A stretch of DNA of 46,348 bases. Origin: Planctomycetota bacterium (GTDB lineage Bacteria; Planctomycetota; UBA8742; JACQVU01; JANLHZ01). A program made the position numbers and the translations under genes. The stretch is from the NCBI GenBank assembly GCA_024653775.1, contig JANLHZ010000162.1, forward strand, positions 1 to 46,348, read 5' to 3'. The notes beneath the pieces are model-generated. The model was given only the letters and a program-made list of their open reading frames with translations. It did not search any database and was not told the origin of the DNA. Position 1 is the first letter of the stretch, and each line of letters opens with the position of its first letter. Shown piece by piece: positions 1 through 10,700 of the stretch.

Positions 1-411
1 GGAATGATGACTACAGCAGCGGGAAATTAAATTTCAGTTCCTACGGTGAATAACACGGGTTGAAGGAATTTGTATCGCTTTCATTTATGCAACAAAGCCG
101 TATAGCGGTATAGTTCTGTAAGCGAATACTATAGAGGAGAAGCGGCGCCGGTAATACTCTCTATCACAACAGCGATGGCGATAACATCGGCGTTTCATTA
201 TTGAGAGTCAAATGTTTATGCATACACATATTCAGATCAAAGTGAAAAAACGGATCCACGCTGTCAGCAACTGAGGGATTGAGATAAGGAAGCTGACTGA
301 GCGTGGATCCGTCTTGTAGTTAAACTACTCGGATACGATAATGGTTCGAATAAAATTGTCTGCGGCTCGATTTTTGTTTAAATCGTGTCAATAGTCATTA
401 ACAAAGAACAG
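1..411. other. Non-coding stretch downstream of the DUF444 gene
   Basis: I see no gene here. The stretch contains a terminator hairpin (listed separately) and a small cluster of TATAG words: TATAG at 101-105, GGTATAGT at 107-114 and CTATAG at 129-134. The same word recurs in the spacer on the other side of the DUF444 gene. A short inverted repeat (ATAGAG near 131 and CTCTAT near 158) surrounds a GGCGCC core. No tRNA-like cloverleaf was recognised. Confidence 0.5.
245..312 (-). terminator. Rho-independent terminator of the DUF444 gene
   Basis: ACGGATCCACGCT (250-262) pairs perfectly with AGCGTGGATCCGT (300-312). GTCAGC (263-268) pairs with GCTGAC (292-297) across a 2-nt bulge. Read on the minus strand, the long stem is followed at once by six T (complement of 245-250). 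It lies about 100 nt past the stop codon of the minus-strand gene ending at 412, the right place and direction for its terminator. The 23-nt apical loop is larger than usual, so a second role as a structured 3' end is possible. Confidence 0.75.
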
Positions 412-1521
412 TTACTTGCCTTTTCCGAGGAATTCCTTGATCGACCCGAGTATGTGATCCTTGTCGTGAATGTCGCTCGTAATCACTTTCTCGTGGTGGA
501 GTCCGAATGCCTCGTCCAGATCGCTCTTGAATTTGCCGGAGCCGTATACCGATCGTACCTGGCCGTAGCAGAACATATTGGAAACAGGTATCAAATCGGC
601 GCTGAGAAGATCGATGCACTTTTCCGTGTCGTCCGTGCTCCAGTTGTCTCCATCGGAAAAATGGAACGGGTATATGTTCCAGTCGCCAGCAGGGTATTCC
701 TTGTGAATAATGTTGTGGCATAGTTCGTATGCGCTAGAAATCTTGGTGCCACCACTTTCTCTCAGGTGATAGAATGTGTACTCATCGACTTCTTTCGCGG
801 TGGCGTCGTGAACGATGTACCTTACATCGAGGTGTTTGTACTGGGACCGAAGCCAGGTGTCGATCCAGAAAGTCTCGATGCGGACCATTTCCTTTTGTTC
901 GTCGCCCATAGACCCCGAAACGTCCATCATGTAAACAGTTACAGCGTTGTACTCGGGTTTCTCCTTTACCGTCCATGCCCGATACCGCCTGTCCTCGCGG
1001 ATCGGGATAACGGATGGATTCATCGCGTCGTAGGTTCCCGCAGCGATCTGGCGTTTGAGCGCCTGTTTGAATGTCCGCTTGAAATGACGGAGCGATTCGG
1101 GTCCGACCGGACGGATGCCTGTGTATTTGTCGGTTTCCGCGGTGATGTTCTTACGTCCCTTCGGCTGAATATTCGGGAGTTCGAGTTCTTCCCCAAGGAT
1201 TTTCGCAAGCTCCTCCAGCGTGAATTCGACTTCCAGCGCGTGGTCGCCCGGTCCTTCCCCGGCGTGGCCGTGACCATCGCCATCGTCCGGATTGCCGAGA
1301 AGATCGCCAACCTCGCCTTCGCCCATTCCGACGCCGCCTTTATCCTTGGAGCCGTATTTGAACTTCGGGATGTCGATCTGCGGGATGGGAATGGAGATGC
1401 TTTTCTCGCCTCGCCTTGTTACGATGTCGCTTCTTGAGATATATTTTCTCAGGTTCTCGCGCACGGCGCCGCGGACGATGTCGCGGAATCTGGAATGATC
1501 GTTGTCGATTCGGTGAACCAT
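412..1521 (-). CDS. DUF444 family protein (YhbH/YeaH-like, von Willebrand A-type fold)
   Basis: 369-residue cytoplasmic protein of the DUF444/UPF0229 family (YhbH in Bacillus, YeaH in E. coli). The N terminus ([18 protein letters not shown]) and the following [19 protein letters not shown] segment are family hallmarks. A Gly/Asp/His-rich linker spans about residues 60-95. The C-terminal half is von Willebrand A-like, with the metal-binding DVSGS motif at 200-204 and a conserved RESGGT segment. The start is supported by a strong ribosome site, AAAGGAG, seven bases before the ATG (minus strand). In most genomes this gene sits with prkA (serine kinase) and spoVR in a stress/starvation module. 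Neither is within 1.5 kb on the downstream-gene side, and the sequence upstream of the window start cannot be seen. It has its own terminator. The family is certain; its biochemical role is not established. Confidence 0.95.
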   Translation of the reverse strand: MVHRIDNDHSRFRDIVRGAVRENLRKYISRSDIVTRRGEKSISIPIPQIDIPKFKYGSKDKGGVGMGEGEVGDLLGNPDDGDGHGHAGEGPGDHALEVEFTLEELAKILGEELELPNIQPKGRKNITAETDKYTGIRPVGPESLRHFKRTFKQALKRQIAAGTYDAMNPSVIPIREDRRYRAWTVKEKPEYNAVTVYMMDVSGSMGDEQKEMVRIETFWIDTWLRSQYKHLDVRYIVHDATAKEVDEYTFYHLRESGGTKISSAYELCHNIIHKEYPAGDWNIYPFHFSDGDNWSTDDTEKCIDLLSADLIPVSNMFCYGQVRSVYGSGKFKSDLDEAFGLHHEKVITSDIHDKDHILGSIKEFLGKGK

Positions 1522-2136
1522 CTAACTTCTCCTTTCAGCCTCGTTATATTCTAACACGGCTCTGGAATCTAAAGAAAACTTGGAGTGAAAATATAGACTG
1601 GCACGAAGGCGATAAGATGGAAAAGTCGAGGATGTTGAAAACCACCGAGGTCAGGAAGTCGGCTCGACGGGTGTCGGCGGGGATGAACCCACGTCATTCA
1701 GAAATTGAAAAGCGGAACTTTTTCGCGAAATTCAGTGCCATCACCGAAGGAGTGCACCGACTGGACATCCCGGCAGAGTTCGTCATTAACGGAGGCTCAT
1801 TTCGGTTAAACAAAACCGAGAAGACTGGAAAGCTCGGTAAGCGGGCATTGGAAGCAGAGTGTTTACCAGCGCAATTACTGGATATGCGAGTAAGTTCTTA
1901 TATTTTTTCGTAGGGCGTAGAATGATAAATATTGCCTCGGACGCTATAGTGCAGCACAGACTACATAGAAAATTGCCGGCTATAGCAACTTGCGACGATA
2001 CTATAGGTGAAAGCAAGTCGGAGGTGATTGATTTTAAGTGCAAACCAATACCGACCATGGTCAAATTTGTGATATTACCTGGCTATCTCGCCGCTATAGT
2101 AGCCGGTATAGTACAAGGACGAAGAAAGGTATAGCT
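1522..2136. other. 615-bp spacer rich in CTATAG words
   Basis: This is a divergent spacer between the DUF444 gene (minus) and the ABC ATPase gene (plus). CTATAG occurs at 1944-1949, 1980-1985, 2001-2006 and 2094-2099, with GGTATAGT at 2105-2112, GGTATAG at 2129-2134 and a further CTATAG just inside the next gene (2162-2167). The word resembles a sigma-70 -10 hexamer (TATAGT), but I found no matching -35 boxes at regular spacing. On the DUF444 side, TAGAAT (complement of 1548-1553) could be a -10 element. One weak short ORF is listed separately. Confidence 0.5.
1617..1913 (+). CDS. Possible small basic protein, unrecognised
   Basis: An open frame of 98 codons starts at an ATG preceded by GAAGG at a suitable distance. 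The product is Lys/Arg-rich (MEKSRMLKTTEVRKSARRVS...) with no signal peptide, membrane segment or motif I recognise. The frame extends upstream without a better start, antisense to the DUF444 gene. Codon use is unlike the neighbouring genes, so this may be a chance ORF. Confidence 0.2.
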   Translation: MEKSRMLKTTEVRKSARRVSAGMNPRHSEIEKRNFFAKFSAITEGVHRLDIPAEFVINGGSFRLNKTEKTGKLGKRALEAECLPAQLLDMRVSSYIFS

Positions 2137-3072
2137 GTGAATAGAGAAACAATACTCAAAACTATAGATTTGTCTAAAAGCTTTGGAAAATTCAAGGCGG
2201 TTGAAAACATAAATCTGAATATACTTCGCGGCGACATCTACGGCTTTCTTGGCCTGAATGGCGCTGGAAAAACGACAACGATCAGAATGCTTCTCGGATT
2301 GCTGCGGCCTTCTTCTGGATCGGTTACGGTTTTCGAAAAGGATTTTGCCGAACATTCTCTTGAGATTAAATCCCGTGTCGGCGCCGTCGTTGAAATACCC
2401 GCGTTCTATCCTGAATTATCTGGAATGGACAATCTTTCGCTTCTTGCGTCCCTTGATTCGAATTCGAAAAATGGAGGCGTCGAGGAAGCGCTCAAGGAAG
2501 TCGGACTATCAAACCGGGCAAAGGACAAGGTCGGAACTTATTCCCAGGGTATGAGGCAACGACTCGGGATAGCGTCCGCGATAATGTCTCAGCCCGAACT
2601 CGTCATCCTCGACGAGCCTACAAATGGACTCGATCCAAGGGGAATTCTCGACGTTCGAGCGCTGATAAAAAAACTTGCCCGCGAGAGAGGGATGACGTTT
2701 CTGTTTTCATCGCACATTCTTTCGGAGGTCGAGCTACTTTGCAATCGCGTTGGAATCATCGATCGCGGTAAAATGATATTTGAAGGAACCACGTCGTCTC
2801 TTATCGAGCGGGGCGAGGGCAGGTACAAATTTGTTGTCGATGACGCCAAGAAAGCTTGTTCGATGTTTGCGCCCGGCTGGTGCGAGTGTAGAATTCTATC
2901 TGAAAACGAGTTTGAGGTAAATCTCGACAAGTCAGCCGTTCCGGAGGTCGCGAAGACTCTCGTGACGGGAGAAGTCAAGGTTTACGAAATAGCCCACGCC
3001 AAAATGACACTCGAGGACCTGTTTTTCACGCTTACGGAAGAACAACCGGCGGGAGTATCGAACGGAGCTTGA
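2137..3072 (+). CDS. ABC transporter ATP-binding protein (ABC-2/drug-export type)
   Basis: 311-residue ATPase. I chose the GTG at 2137 because it follows GAAAGG by seven bases and gives the normal family N terminus; an in-frame extension to 2038 has no family match. Walker A GLNGAGKTT is at 39-47, the signature YSQGMRQR at 135-142, and Walker B LVILDEP with Asp159/Glu160. A D-loop (GLDP) and a switch His (SSHIL) follow. The C-terminal roughly 90 residues are the small accessory domain typical of ABC-2 exporter ATPases (CcmA/DrrA-like). Such ATPases normally pair with a six-helix permease. Here the next gene overlaps the stop codon by four bases but is soluble and not a permease, so the membrane partner is missing or encoded elsewhere. 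Confidence 0.9.
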   Translation: MNRETILKTIDLSKSFGKFKAVENINLNILRGDIYGFLGLNGAGKTTTIRMLLGLLRPSSGSVTVFEKDFAEHSLEIKSRVGAVVEIPAFYPELSGMDNLSLLASLDSNSKNGGVEEALKEVGLSNRAKDKVGTYSQGMRQRLGIASAIMSQPELVILDEPTNGLDPRGILDVRALIKKLARERGMTFLFSSHILSEVELLCNRVGIIDRGKMIFEGTTSSLIERGEGRYKFVVDDAKKACSMFAPGWCECRILSENEFEVNLDKSAVPEVAKTLVTGEVKVYEIAHAKMTLEDLFFTLTEEQPAGVSNGA

Positions 3073-4196
3073 TTTTGGGCGCTTCACGCATCGACATCCT
3101 TTTATCGAGAATCAAAGCAGAGAGAGGGTACAGTTTGCCCGCGGAGCTTGTAGAGCTTTACCGGGCGGAGTTCGTTCCGTCGCTTATGCACTTTCAGTTA
3201 TACCCACTCGAGTGGCTCACCAGCATCGATTCCCACTTCGAAGGGATACCGACCGCCGCAATGCCATTTGCGTCGGATGGAACTAACGTGACGTATTGTC
3301 TCTATTACGATCCGTGCTATTATTCAGAAGCTCCTGCTAAGGAGAGGCTTTTCGTCATCGCTTACTTCCCTCAGACTAGGTGCGTCGTACCGCTCACTTC
3401 AAAAGTGGATACGTTTCTCAAAATGATGGTTCTTAGCCACGGTATTCTAACAGTGACAAGACCTGAGTATACGACAAGTCACACGACAATAACTCAGTTC
3501 GCCAGACTGATAAATTTTATCGATTATATAGACTACGTGGACGAATTGTGCGATGAGGAGTCTTTTCACGACTATATTCTGTCTGATGATTCATACGCAC
3601 CGTACAGTTTTATGGCTCAAACGGTGAAGGAATCGGGCGACGATGATGAACTGGCGGAAGCGATGATCGCAGACTTTTGCAGACAGACGCCGTTTTACGC
3701 GCCGGGGCATCTTGCGCTTGCGAAGCGGCTACTTGCCCGTGGCGACTATTCCGGCGCGGCGGAGTGTTATTTCAGGGCTGCCGGTAGTCTGATTTCCACC
3801 CTGCTTCCGGCGCAGATCAGCGGTATCGCGGCGTTTCCGACGCTCCGTACCAACCGAATGTCTCTCTTCACGTTTGCGGATACGCTGCGGAAGTTTGAAG
3901 AACACCTGCCTGAGCCATCGCATTACTTGAAGCTGCAGGCGATGGCGTTCACTAGTGCGGACGTTTCCCAGCCTGAGACCTGGCTCGAGATGGTCAGGGA
4001 TCTTCTGCGAGCGGGGATCTATGAATCGGCTGCGAGGCAGGTCGAGAATGCGAGGTTCTTTTGTGCGGAGGATCCGATGATGCTCCATGTGACCCTTAGT
4101 CTAGGCCTCGATGCTCGAACGCTGCTCCTAGACGATCTTCAGGCGTCTCTGCTGCACGGCCAGATCAAGAGCCTCGGCTATCTGCCTGGGACGTGA
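3069..4196 (+). CDS. Hypothetical two-part protein: SMI1/KNR4(SUKH)-like N half, TPR-like C half
   Basis: Up to 375 residues. The first possible start is a TTG at 3069 overlapping the ABC stop codon. A TTG at 3075 sits better behind CGGAG (3063-3067). Either start implies translational coupling to the ATPase. The N half begins with YSLPAELVELYRAEF, then an aromatic, acidic segment (YCLYYDPCYYSE); this pattern recalls SMI1/KNR4 (SUKH) domains, but that is my reading and not a firm assignment. The C half (about residues 200-370) is helical, with repeats such as APGHLALAKRLLARGDYSGAAECYFRAA, typical of TPR-like helical hairpins. No signal peptide or membrane helix is visible, so it should be cytoplasmic. 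It may be a regulator or adaptor of the ATPase. Confidence 0.7.
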   Translation: MILGASRIDILLSRIKAERGYSLPAELVELYRAEFVPSLMHFQLYPLEWLTSIDSHFEGIPTAAMPFASDGTNVTYCLYYDPCYYSEAPAKERLFVIAYFPQTRCVVPLTSKVDTFLKMMVLSHGILTVTRPEYTTSHTTITQFARLINFIDYIDYVDELCDEESFHDYILSDDSYAPYSFMAQTVKESGDDDELAEAMIADFCRQTPFYAPGHLALAKRLLARGDYSGAAECYFRAAGSLISTLLPAQISGIAAFPTLRTNRMSLFTFADTLRKFEEHLPEPSHYLKLQAMAFTSADVSQPETWLEMVRDLLRAGIYESAARQVENARFFCAEDPMMLHVTLSLGLDARTLLLDDLQASLLHGQIKSLGYLPGT

Positions 4197-4789
4197 TCGT
4201 GTCAGACTTTCGGCTGGAAGTGAAACACTGCACACCGTGTGTAAGCAGAGTTACATGAGGGCACTGTTAATAATTGTTGCACAGGCTTGTAGAGTCGTTA
4301 TGTGCAAAGTATAAAAGAAGAATCGCAATGGACGCAGTGGCTTTAGATCATTCGGCGTCAGTGGTTTGGGAACCGATTTATTATTTTGCCATAACTTAGC
4401 TCATCCGTAGGACTTATGTCTCCTCATCCCGCGCGGTAATTATGCGGGTGGAGCGGCTCCGCGCATAACGCATCTCAAAAATCTGAAGCTCATTTCGAGA
4501 GAATCTTAGGAGGATTTTTAGTTGAGAAAATTTAGTTTTACACCCCGAATTTGTCGGTCCCGAGTCCTGGTCCGGACCCGGTGTAGTCAAAATGACATCA
4601 CTGCTTGCTTGCATGAGCGCATTCAAAGAAAATAATCTGACGACCTTGAGAAACATGTCCCACCCGATCTTCAGGGTGTCTGGCATACCGAACAGAAAAA
4701 TTTAACCGCAAGAGATAAGTTTCATTTCAAGAGGAATAACTATGACGATTTTACATCCCGAAGTTGATAATGGCGCAAAGGAGGGGAAT
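4197..4789. other. 590-bp leader region of the giant lipoprotein gene
   Basis: I see no convincing gene here. A minus-strand ORF (4414-4686, 90 residues) has no recognisable features and I leave it out. A hairpin lies at 4440-4468 (listed separately). AT-richer sequence around 4300-4400 could hold a promoter, but I could not pair a -35 with a -10 box. Two competing translation starts for the next gene lie at 4742 (behind AGAGGA) and 4790 (behind AAAGGAGGGG). Confidence 0.4.
4440..4468. repeat. Hairpin in the leader of the giant gene
   Basis: TTATGCG (4440-4446) pairs with CGCATAA (4462-4468). Inside it GGAG (4450-4453) can pair with CTCC (4457-4460). No T tract follows on the plus strand, so it is not a classical terminator. 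It could be an mRNA leader structure or an operator-like palindrome about 300 bp upstream of the giant ORF. Confidence 0.4.
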
Positions 4790-7700
4790 GTGAGACCGCT
4801 ATTTCGATCTCTAATTTCATTTAGCTTCCTGTTTCTGATTTCGTTTGCATTCACCGCTTGCTCTGAGGACGACAAGGTTATCAATCTAACGAGCGCGCCA
4901 CCGTCTGAAGCCGACACGGCAGCGGAAGAGGGGAAGGACGTCGATGCGGTCATCGAGGAAGGCGACGTCAGCGTCCCTGCTGCAAATGTCGGAAACCTTT
5001 CCACGCAGCTCGCGGCTGGCAGTCGTGTAAATATCCGCACGGTGCAGACTCTGACGCAGAACCCTTCGTTCCAGAGCAGCGTGCAGGGGATCGACACGTT
5101 CTCCGATACAGTGCAGATCAAAGTTCTCACCAGCGACGGCGCGGACATATCCACCCAGACTCTGGCAGAGCCGGCGATCGTCAGGGTGAAGTACAATAAA
5201 ACGGCGATCACCGCGTCCGGAATAGCGGTCGAGAGTCTGATTCTTTATCAGCAGAAGGAAAGCGGAACGCTTGTTCCTCTCGTTTACGTTGCGCCCGGCG
5301 AGGACGACGTTCTTGCGAATCTGGTTGCCAACACGAATTTCACACTCGATGAAGAGAACGAATACGCGGTTTGCAAGGTGACTTCGTTCTCGTCATTCGT
5401 GCTCGGTTCCGCGCCGGAGATTGCGGCGTTTTCGGTCGAGTCGGTGTCGGTGACTCCGTCCATAGTCAACCAGGGTCAGAACGGCGTGACGGTCGACGTC
5501 AAGGTTAAGAACGTCGGAGGGGGAACGGTTCTTCTCGGCTCGAATCCGGTCAGCTTCGGTTTCGCAGCGACTACAGGCGCCACCGTCAGCGGAATCTCGC
5601 CGACGGCGGTGAGTACGAACCCGACTTCGATCAATCCCGACAAGACTCAGACTCTCAAGTATACGTTCAATTTCGCGAGCGACGCGACGGCTGGAGCGAT
5701 TCAGGTCGACGTCGATTCCATTACCGGAACTGACAAGTTCAGGCAGCAGATCGGCGCGATCACGCAGACAGTAACTTCGACCGATGGCGCCACTACGCCG
5801 GGTCAGGTCGACGTCCGAATTCCGGTGACGCTTACCGTCACTGCGGTTGAGGTCGGAAGCGGCTTCACGGCGACAGCCAACCAGGGCGACGGCATCGACA
5901 ACACCAGTTCTCTCAAGCTCACGGTCTACGTCAGAAACGACGGAACGAATTCCGCCAATACTCCCGCCGCGACGTTCACGTTCACGCTTGACGCGGGCGG
6001 TTCGAATGAGGCGGACGTAACGAGCAGCTACACCGTTACCGCGCAGTCGGTTGGCGCGATGCTCTTCCCTGGAGTCACGACTCCCCTCGTTTACAACGCT
6101 ACGGTTTCCCGCACGGCCCGCAAGGGTTCGGTGACGGTGAATGCGGCTGTCACCGCAAACGACGGCCTCGACAACTCGCAGAAAACCGCGAACTCGACCT
6201 CCCTCGCGGCTGGTACGACCAAGCCGCTTCTTACGATCGCTTCGACGACCGGCGCGAACGTCGGAAGTCTTTCCGCGAGCTCGATGGTCAAGGGCCAAAG
6301 CTCCCATAGTGCGACGTTCTCGGTAGACGTGAACTCGAACTACGACAGCATCACCATCGCTGACGCTAACGCGTTCAGCGCTTCCTTTGCGGTCGGAAGC
6401 TCCGATGCGAGCAGCCTTTTCACGGGAGTCACTTTTGCGCGCGCGTCCGGAAGTTTCCCGGTCACGATTACCGCGGGATCGAGCGAAAACTTCACGGTCA
6501 CGTTCGCCCCTTCCGTGAGCGTCGTTTCGGGCGCGACCTACACCATTTCGGTCGCACTCAATACTTTCAAGAACTCCGCGAACGATGACGTGCTCTCCGG
6601 CATGGGCGACTCGTCGAACTTCTCGGTGACGTCGCCTTCGATCTCCGCCGCGACGAGGACAAACGTCCCCGGAGATACGGTTCTTGGCGGCGCGGTGGTT
6701 TCGGGGGAACCGATTCAGGTGAGCTTCAGCGGTTTCAAACTGAGCGGAACCACGGACAACACAGTCAGCAATTACAGCATCACTTTCGGCGGTAGCGCGT
6801 CGTTCAATCCCTCTTCGGTCGACTCGGGCGCCGGCACGCTTACGTTTAACGCCCCGGCGGACACTGGAACCGGCGCGATCGTCATCGTTTACACCGGCGA
6901 CGGCACTCAGACCGCGACCTCCAGCGCTAACGTCACGGGACTGATCGTTCCGACGATTTCGAGCGTCGTCAGCACGTCCCGGTCGAACGCAGACGTAACT
7001 AGCACGGGAGGAGCGTCCGCTGTTGGCGAGACCCTGAGGATCACCCTCACTAACTTCCCCGGACTTTCCGGACTTTCGAGCGCCGCGAATTTCCTCGCGA
7101 ACGGATCGATCACCGTCGGCACGTACACCGTCGTCAGCGGAGACATCACGGGATTCAGCGCGTCGAGCGGAACGATTGACGTTCTGCTTTCGAGCAGCTT
7201 CGTTGCTACCACGCCTACTCTTCTCGTTACTCTCTACAGCCAGACCACAGGCGTGTCGCTTTCGTCGATTACAAGTCCCGCGATCTCCACTGTGCAGACC
7301 GTCGGCCGCGGCGCAAGCTCGACCGCGTTCAACTCGGGTTCGGACGTCGACGCGACCACCAACGCGGTAGGCGTCGGCGAAAAGCTACTCGTTACGCTCA
7401 ATACCAGCGCGTTCCAGGGCGTTTCTAGCGCGACCGCGAGCGATTACACCGTCACTCTCGGAACGGTTTCAGTAACCGCGTCGTCGGTAAGCGCCACCGG
7501 ATTCAACGTCACCGTGCCAGCGAGCACGACGAGCAACGTCCTTTCAGTCACTCTCTTAGGTCAGACGGGCACCGCGACTCTCAGCAGCATCACTAATCCG
7601 GTAGGCGGGATCACGCTCCGCACGCTCGACCGCGGTTCCGTGACGGACGTGTTCGAAACGAACGACGTCGACGCAACTTCGAACCCGGTCGGAGTCGGCG

Positions 7701-10700
7701 AAGAAATCGAAGTAGTCCTGAATTCCGCGAATTTCTCCGGAGTTAACGGCGCGACCGCGGCGAACTACACTGTAACGATCGGCTCCGCGTCGGTTACGCC
7801 GACGGTGAGTTCGACCGGATTCAAATTCACCCTGCCGGCGAGCGCGGCAGGTTCGGCGGTTTCGTTCAGCGTCAATCTTTTCGGACAGGCCGAATCCACT
7901 TCGTTTAACACGATTACGTCTCCTGCGAGCGGCATTTCCTTCGTCAGAACCATTATCAGAGGTTCGAGTTCGACGGCGTTCAACGTCGACGCGGACGTCA
8001 GCGCTCTCGCGAATCCGATCGGCGAAGGGGAGACGGTCAGCGTCATCCTGAACACGTCTCTGTTCCAGGGCGTCACAAGCGCGAATGCCGGCAATTACAC
8101 CGTTACCTTCGGTGGCACCACGGCGACTGTTACCGCGACCACGACCGGGTTCACCTGCGCCATTCCGACTGGAGCGACGACGTCGGCGACAAACGAGCTG
8201 TCGGTCAATCTGTTCGGACAAACCGCGACCGCGACCCTTTACCAGATCACCGACCCAGCGTCGGGAACGCCGACTGTGACGACTACGGGTCGCACGACGA
8301 ACGTCGACGCGTCTTCGAACGCCGTTGGCATCGGCGAGTCGATTTCGGTCGTCCTTTCGACCTCGGCTTTCCAGGGTCTTTCGGTCGGAACGAGCGCGGG
8401 TTACACCGTCACCATTGGCGGCCAGACCGCGACCGTCACTGCCACCACGACCGGATTCACGACGACGATCCCGTCTGGCGCTTCGTCGACTTCGATGTCC
8501 ATTTCCTTCAACGGTCAAAGCGACACGTTCACGTTCAGCAGCATCACCACCGCTGGTGCAGGAACCTCGACTGTAACGACAGCAAGGGGTTCTGACGCGC
8601 TCACCACCGCGACCGGGCAAGGCGAAACCGTCTCCGTCGTCCTCGATACTTCGCTATGGTCCGGCGTGAACGGAGCCGCAAGTTCGAACTACACAGTCAC
8701 CATCGGAACCGTTTCGGTAAGCGTCACGGCGACGACCACCGGATTCACTGCCGTGGTCCCGACCGGAACTTCGAGCAATGTGGTCGCGATCAATCTTTTC
8801 GGTCAGTCGTCGTCGATTACCTTGAGCGGCATCGTCGATCCGACGGGCGGAGTCACCTCGGTTATGACCACGGGCAGAAATACAAGTGTCAGCGCAGCCG
8901 CGAATCCGGTTGGCGTTGGCGAGACTCTCACCGTAGTCCTTAATACCGCGAACTTCCAGGGAGTAGCGACCGCGATCGCCTCGAATTACACAGTCACGCT
9001 CGGCGGAGTCAGCGTCACCGTTACTCCCGATGCGACGGGCTTCACCTTCGTCGTGCCCTCTGGAACATCCGGAACGACGCTTTCCGTCAATCTCCACGGT
9101 CAGACGGCTACGTTCAGCTTCAACGTAATCCAGACTCCGACCGGTGGCGTTTCCACCGTTCGCACTCTCAACAGAGGTGCGACCGCAGGCACGTTCGACC
9201 CCGGAACGGACGTCAGCGCGCTTTCGAACGCGGTCGGCGAGGGCGAAGTTCTTGACGTCACTCTCAGCACGTCGAATTTCGCGGGAGTGAGCACCGCGGT
9301 AGCCGGCGATTACACCGTCACGGTTGGCGGTCAGTCCGCCACGGTCACCGCGACCGCCACCGGATTCACTTGCCCGGTGCCGGACGGAACAACGAGCACG
9401 ACCCTTAGCGTCAATCTTTACGGTCAGACCGCGACGGCGACTCTGAACCAGATCACCGACCCGTCAAGCGGCGTCCAGACGGTTCGCACCATCGATCGCG
9501 GCTCGGTGACGGGCGTCTACGATACAGGCGACGTCAACGCGGCATCAGCCGCGGTGGGCAAGACCGAGAATATCGAAGTCGTTCTCGATACTTCGAGGTT
9601 CCAGGGAGTCAGCCTTGCCAGCGCGTCAAACTATACCGTCACCATTGGCGGCACCGCGGTCGTAGTAACGAAGACCTCCACCGGATTCACTACTCAGGTT
9701 CCCGCGTCTACTTCAGATTCGATCCTGAGCGTGAATCTCTCTGGTCAGCTCGATTCGTTCACTTTCTTCAGCATCGTCAATCCCGACTCCGGGATTTCGA
9801 CAGTCAGGACCCTCGGACGAGGCGCCAGTGCGACCGCGTACAACTCCGGCGTGGGCGAAGATGTCGACGCGACAGGAGCTTCCGTGGGCGAAGGAGAAAG
9901 CATCGAAGTCGTCCTCGACACGAACGAGTTCGCGGGCGTGGCGAGCGCTATCGCCGCGAATTACACGGTGACCACCTCGGGCGTCTCGGTGAGCAATCTC
10001 GCTGCGACCACCACCGGGTTTACGTTCACGGTTCCATCGGGCGCCGCGGCGGCATTCGGCGGCAACCAGAATCTCTCGGTGACTCTGTTCGGACAGACCG
10101 ACGCGATCGCGCTGAGCGGAATCACGAATCCGACCGGCGGCGTCACCTCGGTCAACACCACCGGAAGAACCGCCAACGTAGACGCGACAGCAAACGCGAC
10201 GGGTGTCGGCGAGACTTTCCAGGTCGTTCTTAACACCGGCAATTTCCAGGGAGTCGCGACCGCGATCGCCTCGAATTACACAGTTACGTTAGGCGGAGTC
10301 AGCGTGACAGTCACCGCGGACGCCACCGGCTTTACCGCCACGGTCCCGTCCGGAACTAGCAGCACGACCCTCAGCGTCAATCTCTTCGGACAGGTTGCTA
10401 CGACGACTTTCAATTCGATCACGAATCCCAGCGGCGGAGTGACTACGGTCCGCACAATCGCTCGCGGCACCAACGTCGGATCTTTTGATTCGGGCAAGGA
10501 CGTCAACGCACTCACGACCGCGGTCGGCGAAGGCGAAAGCATACAGGTCGTCCTTGACACCGCGAAGTTCAGCGGCGTCAACGGAGCGGTGGTTGGCGAT
10601 TACACCGTCACCATCGGCGGACAGGCCGCGACGGTTACACCGGACGCGACGGGCTTCACTTGCCCGATTCCGGATTCCACTTCGAACGTAACGCTTTCCA

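Noticed and set aside
766-1437. 223-residue plus-strand frame opposite the DUF444 gene
   Set aside because: It is antisense to a gene with clear family motifs and a good ribosome site; no features of its own.
4414-4686. 90-residue minus-strand frame in the leader of the giant gene
   Set aside because: No ribosome site, no recognisable motif, and it covers a hairpin region; a chance ORF is more likely.
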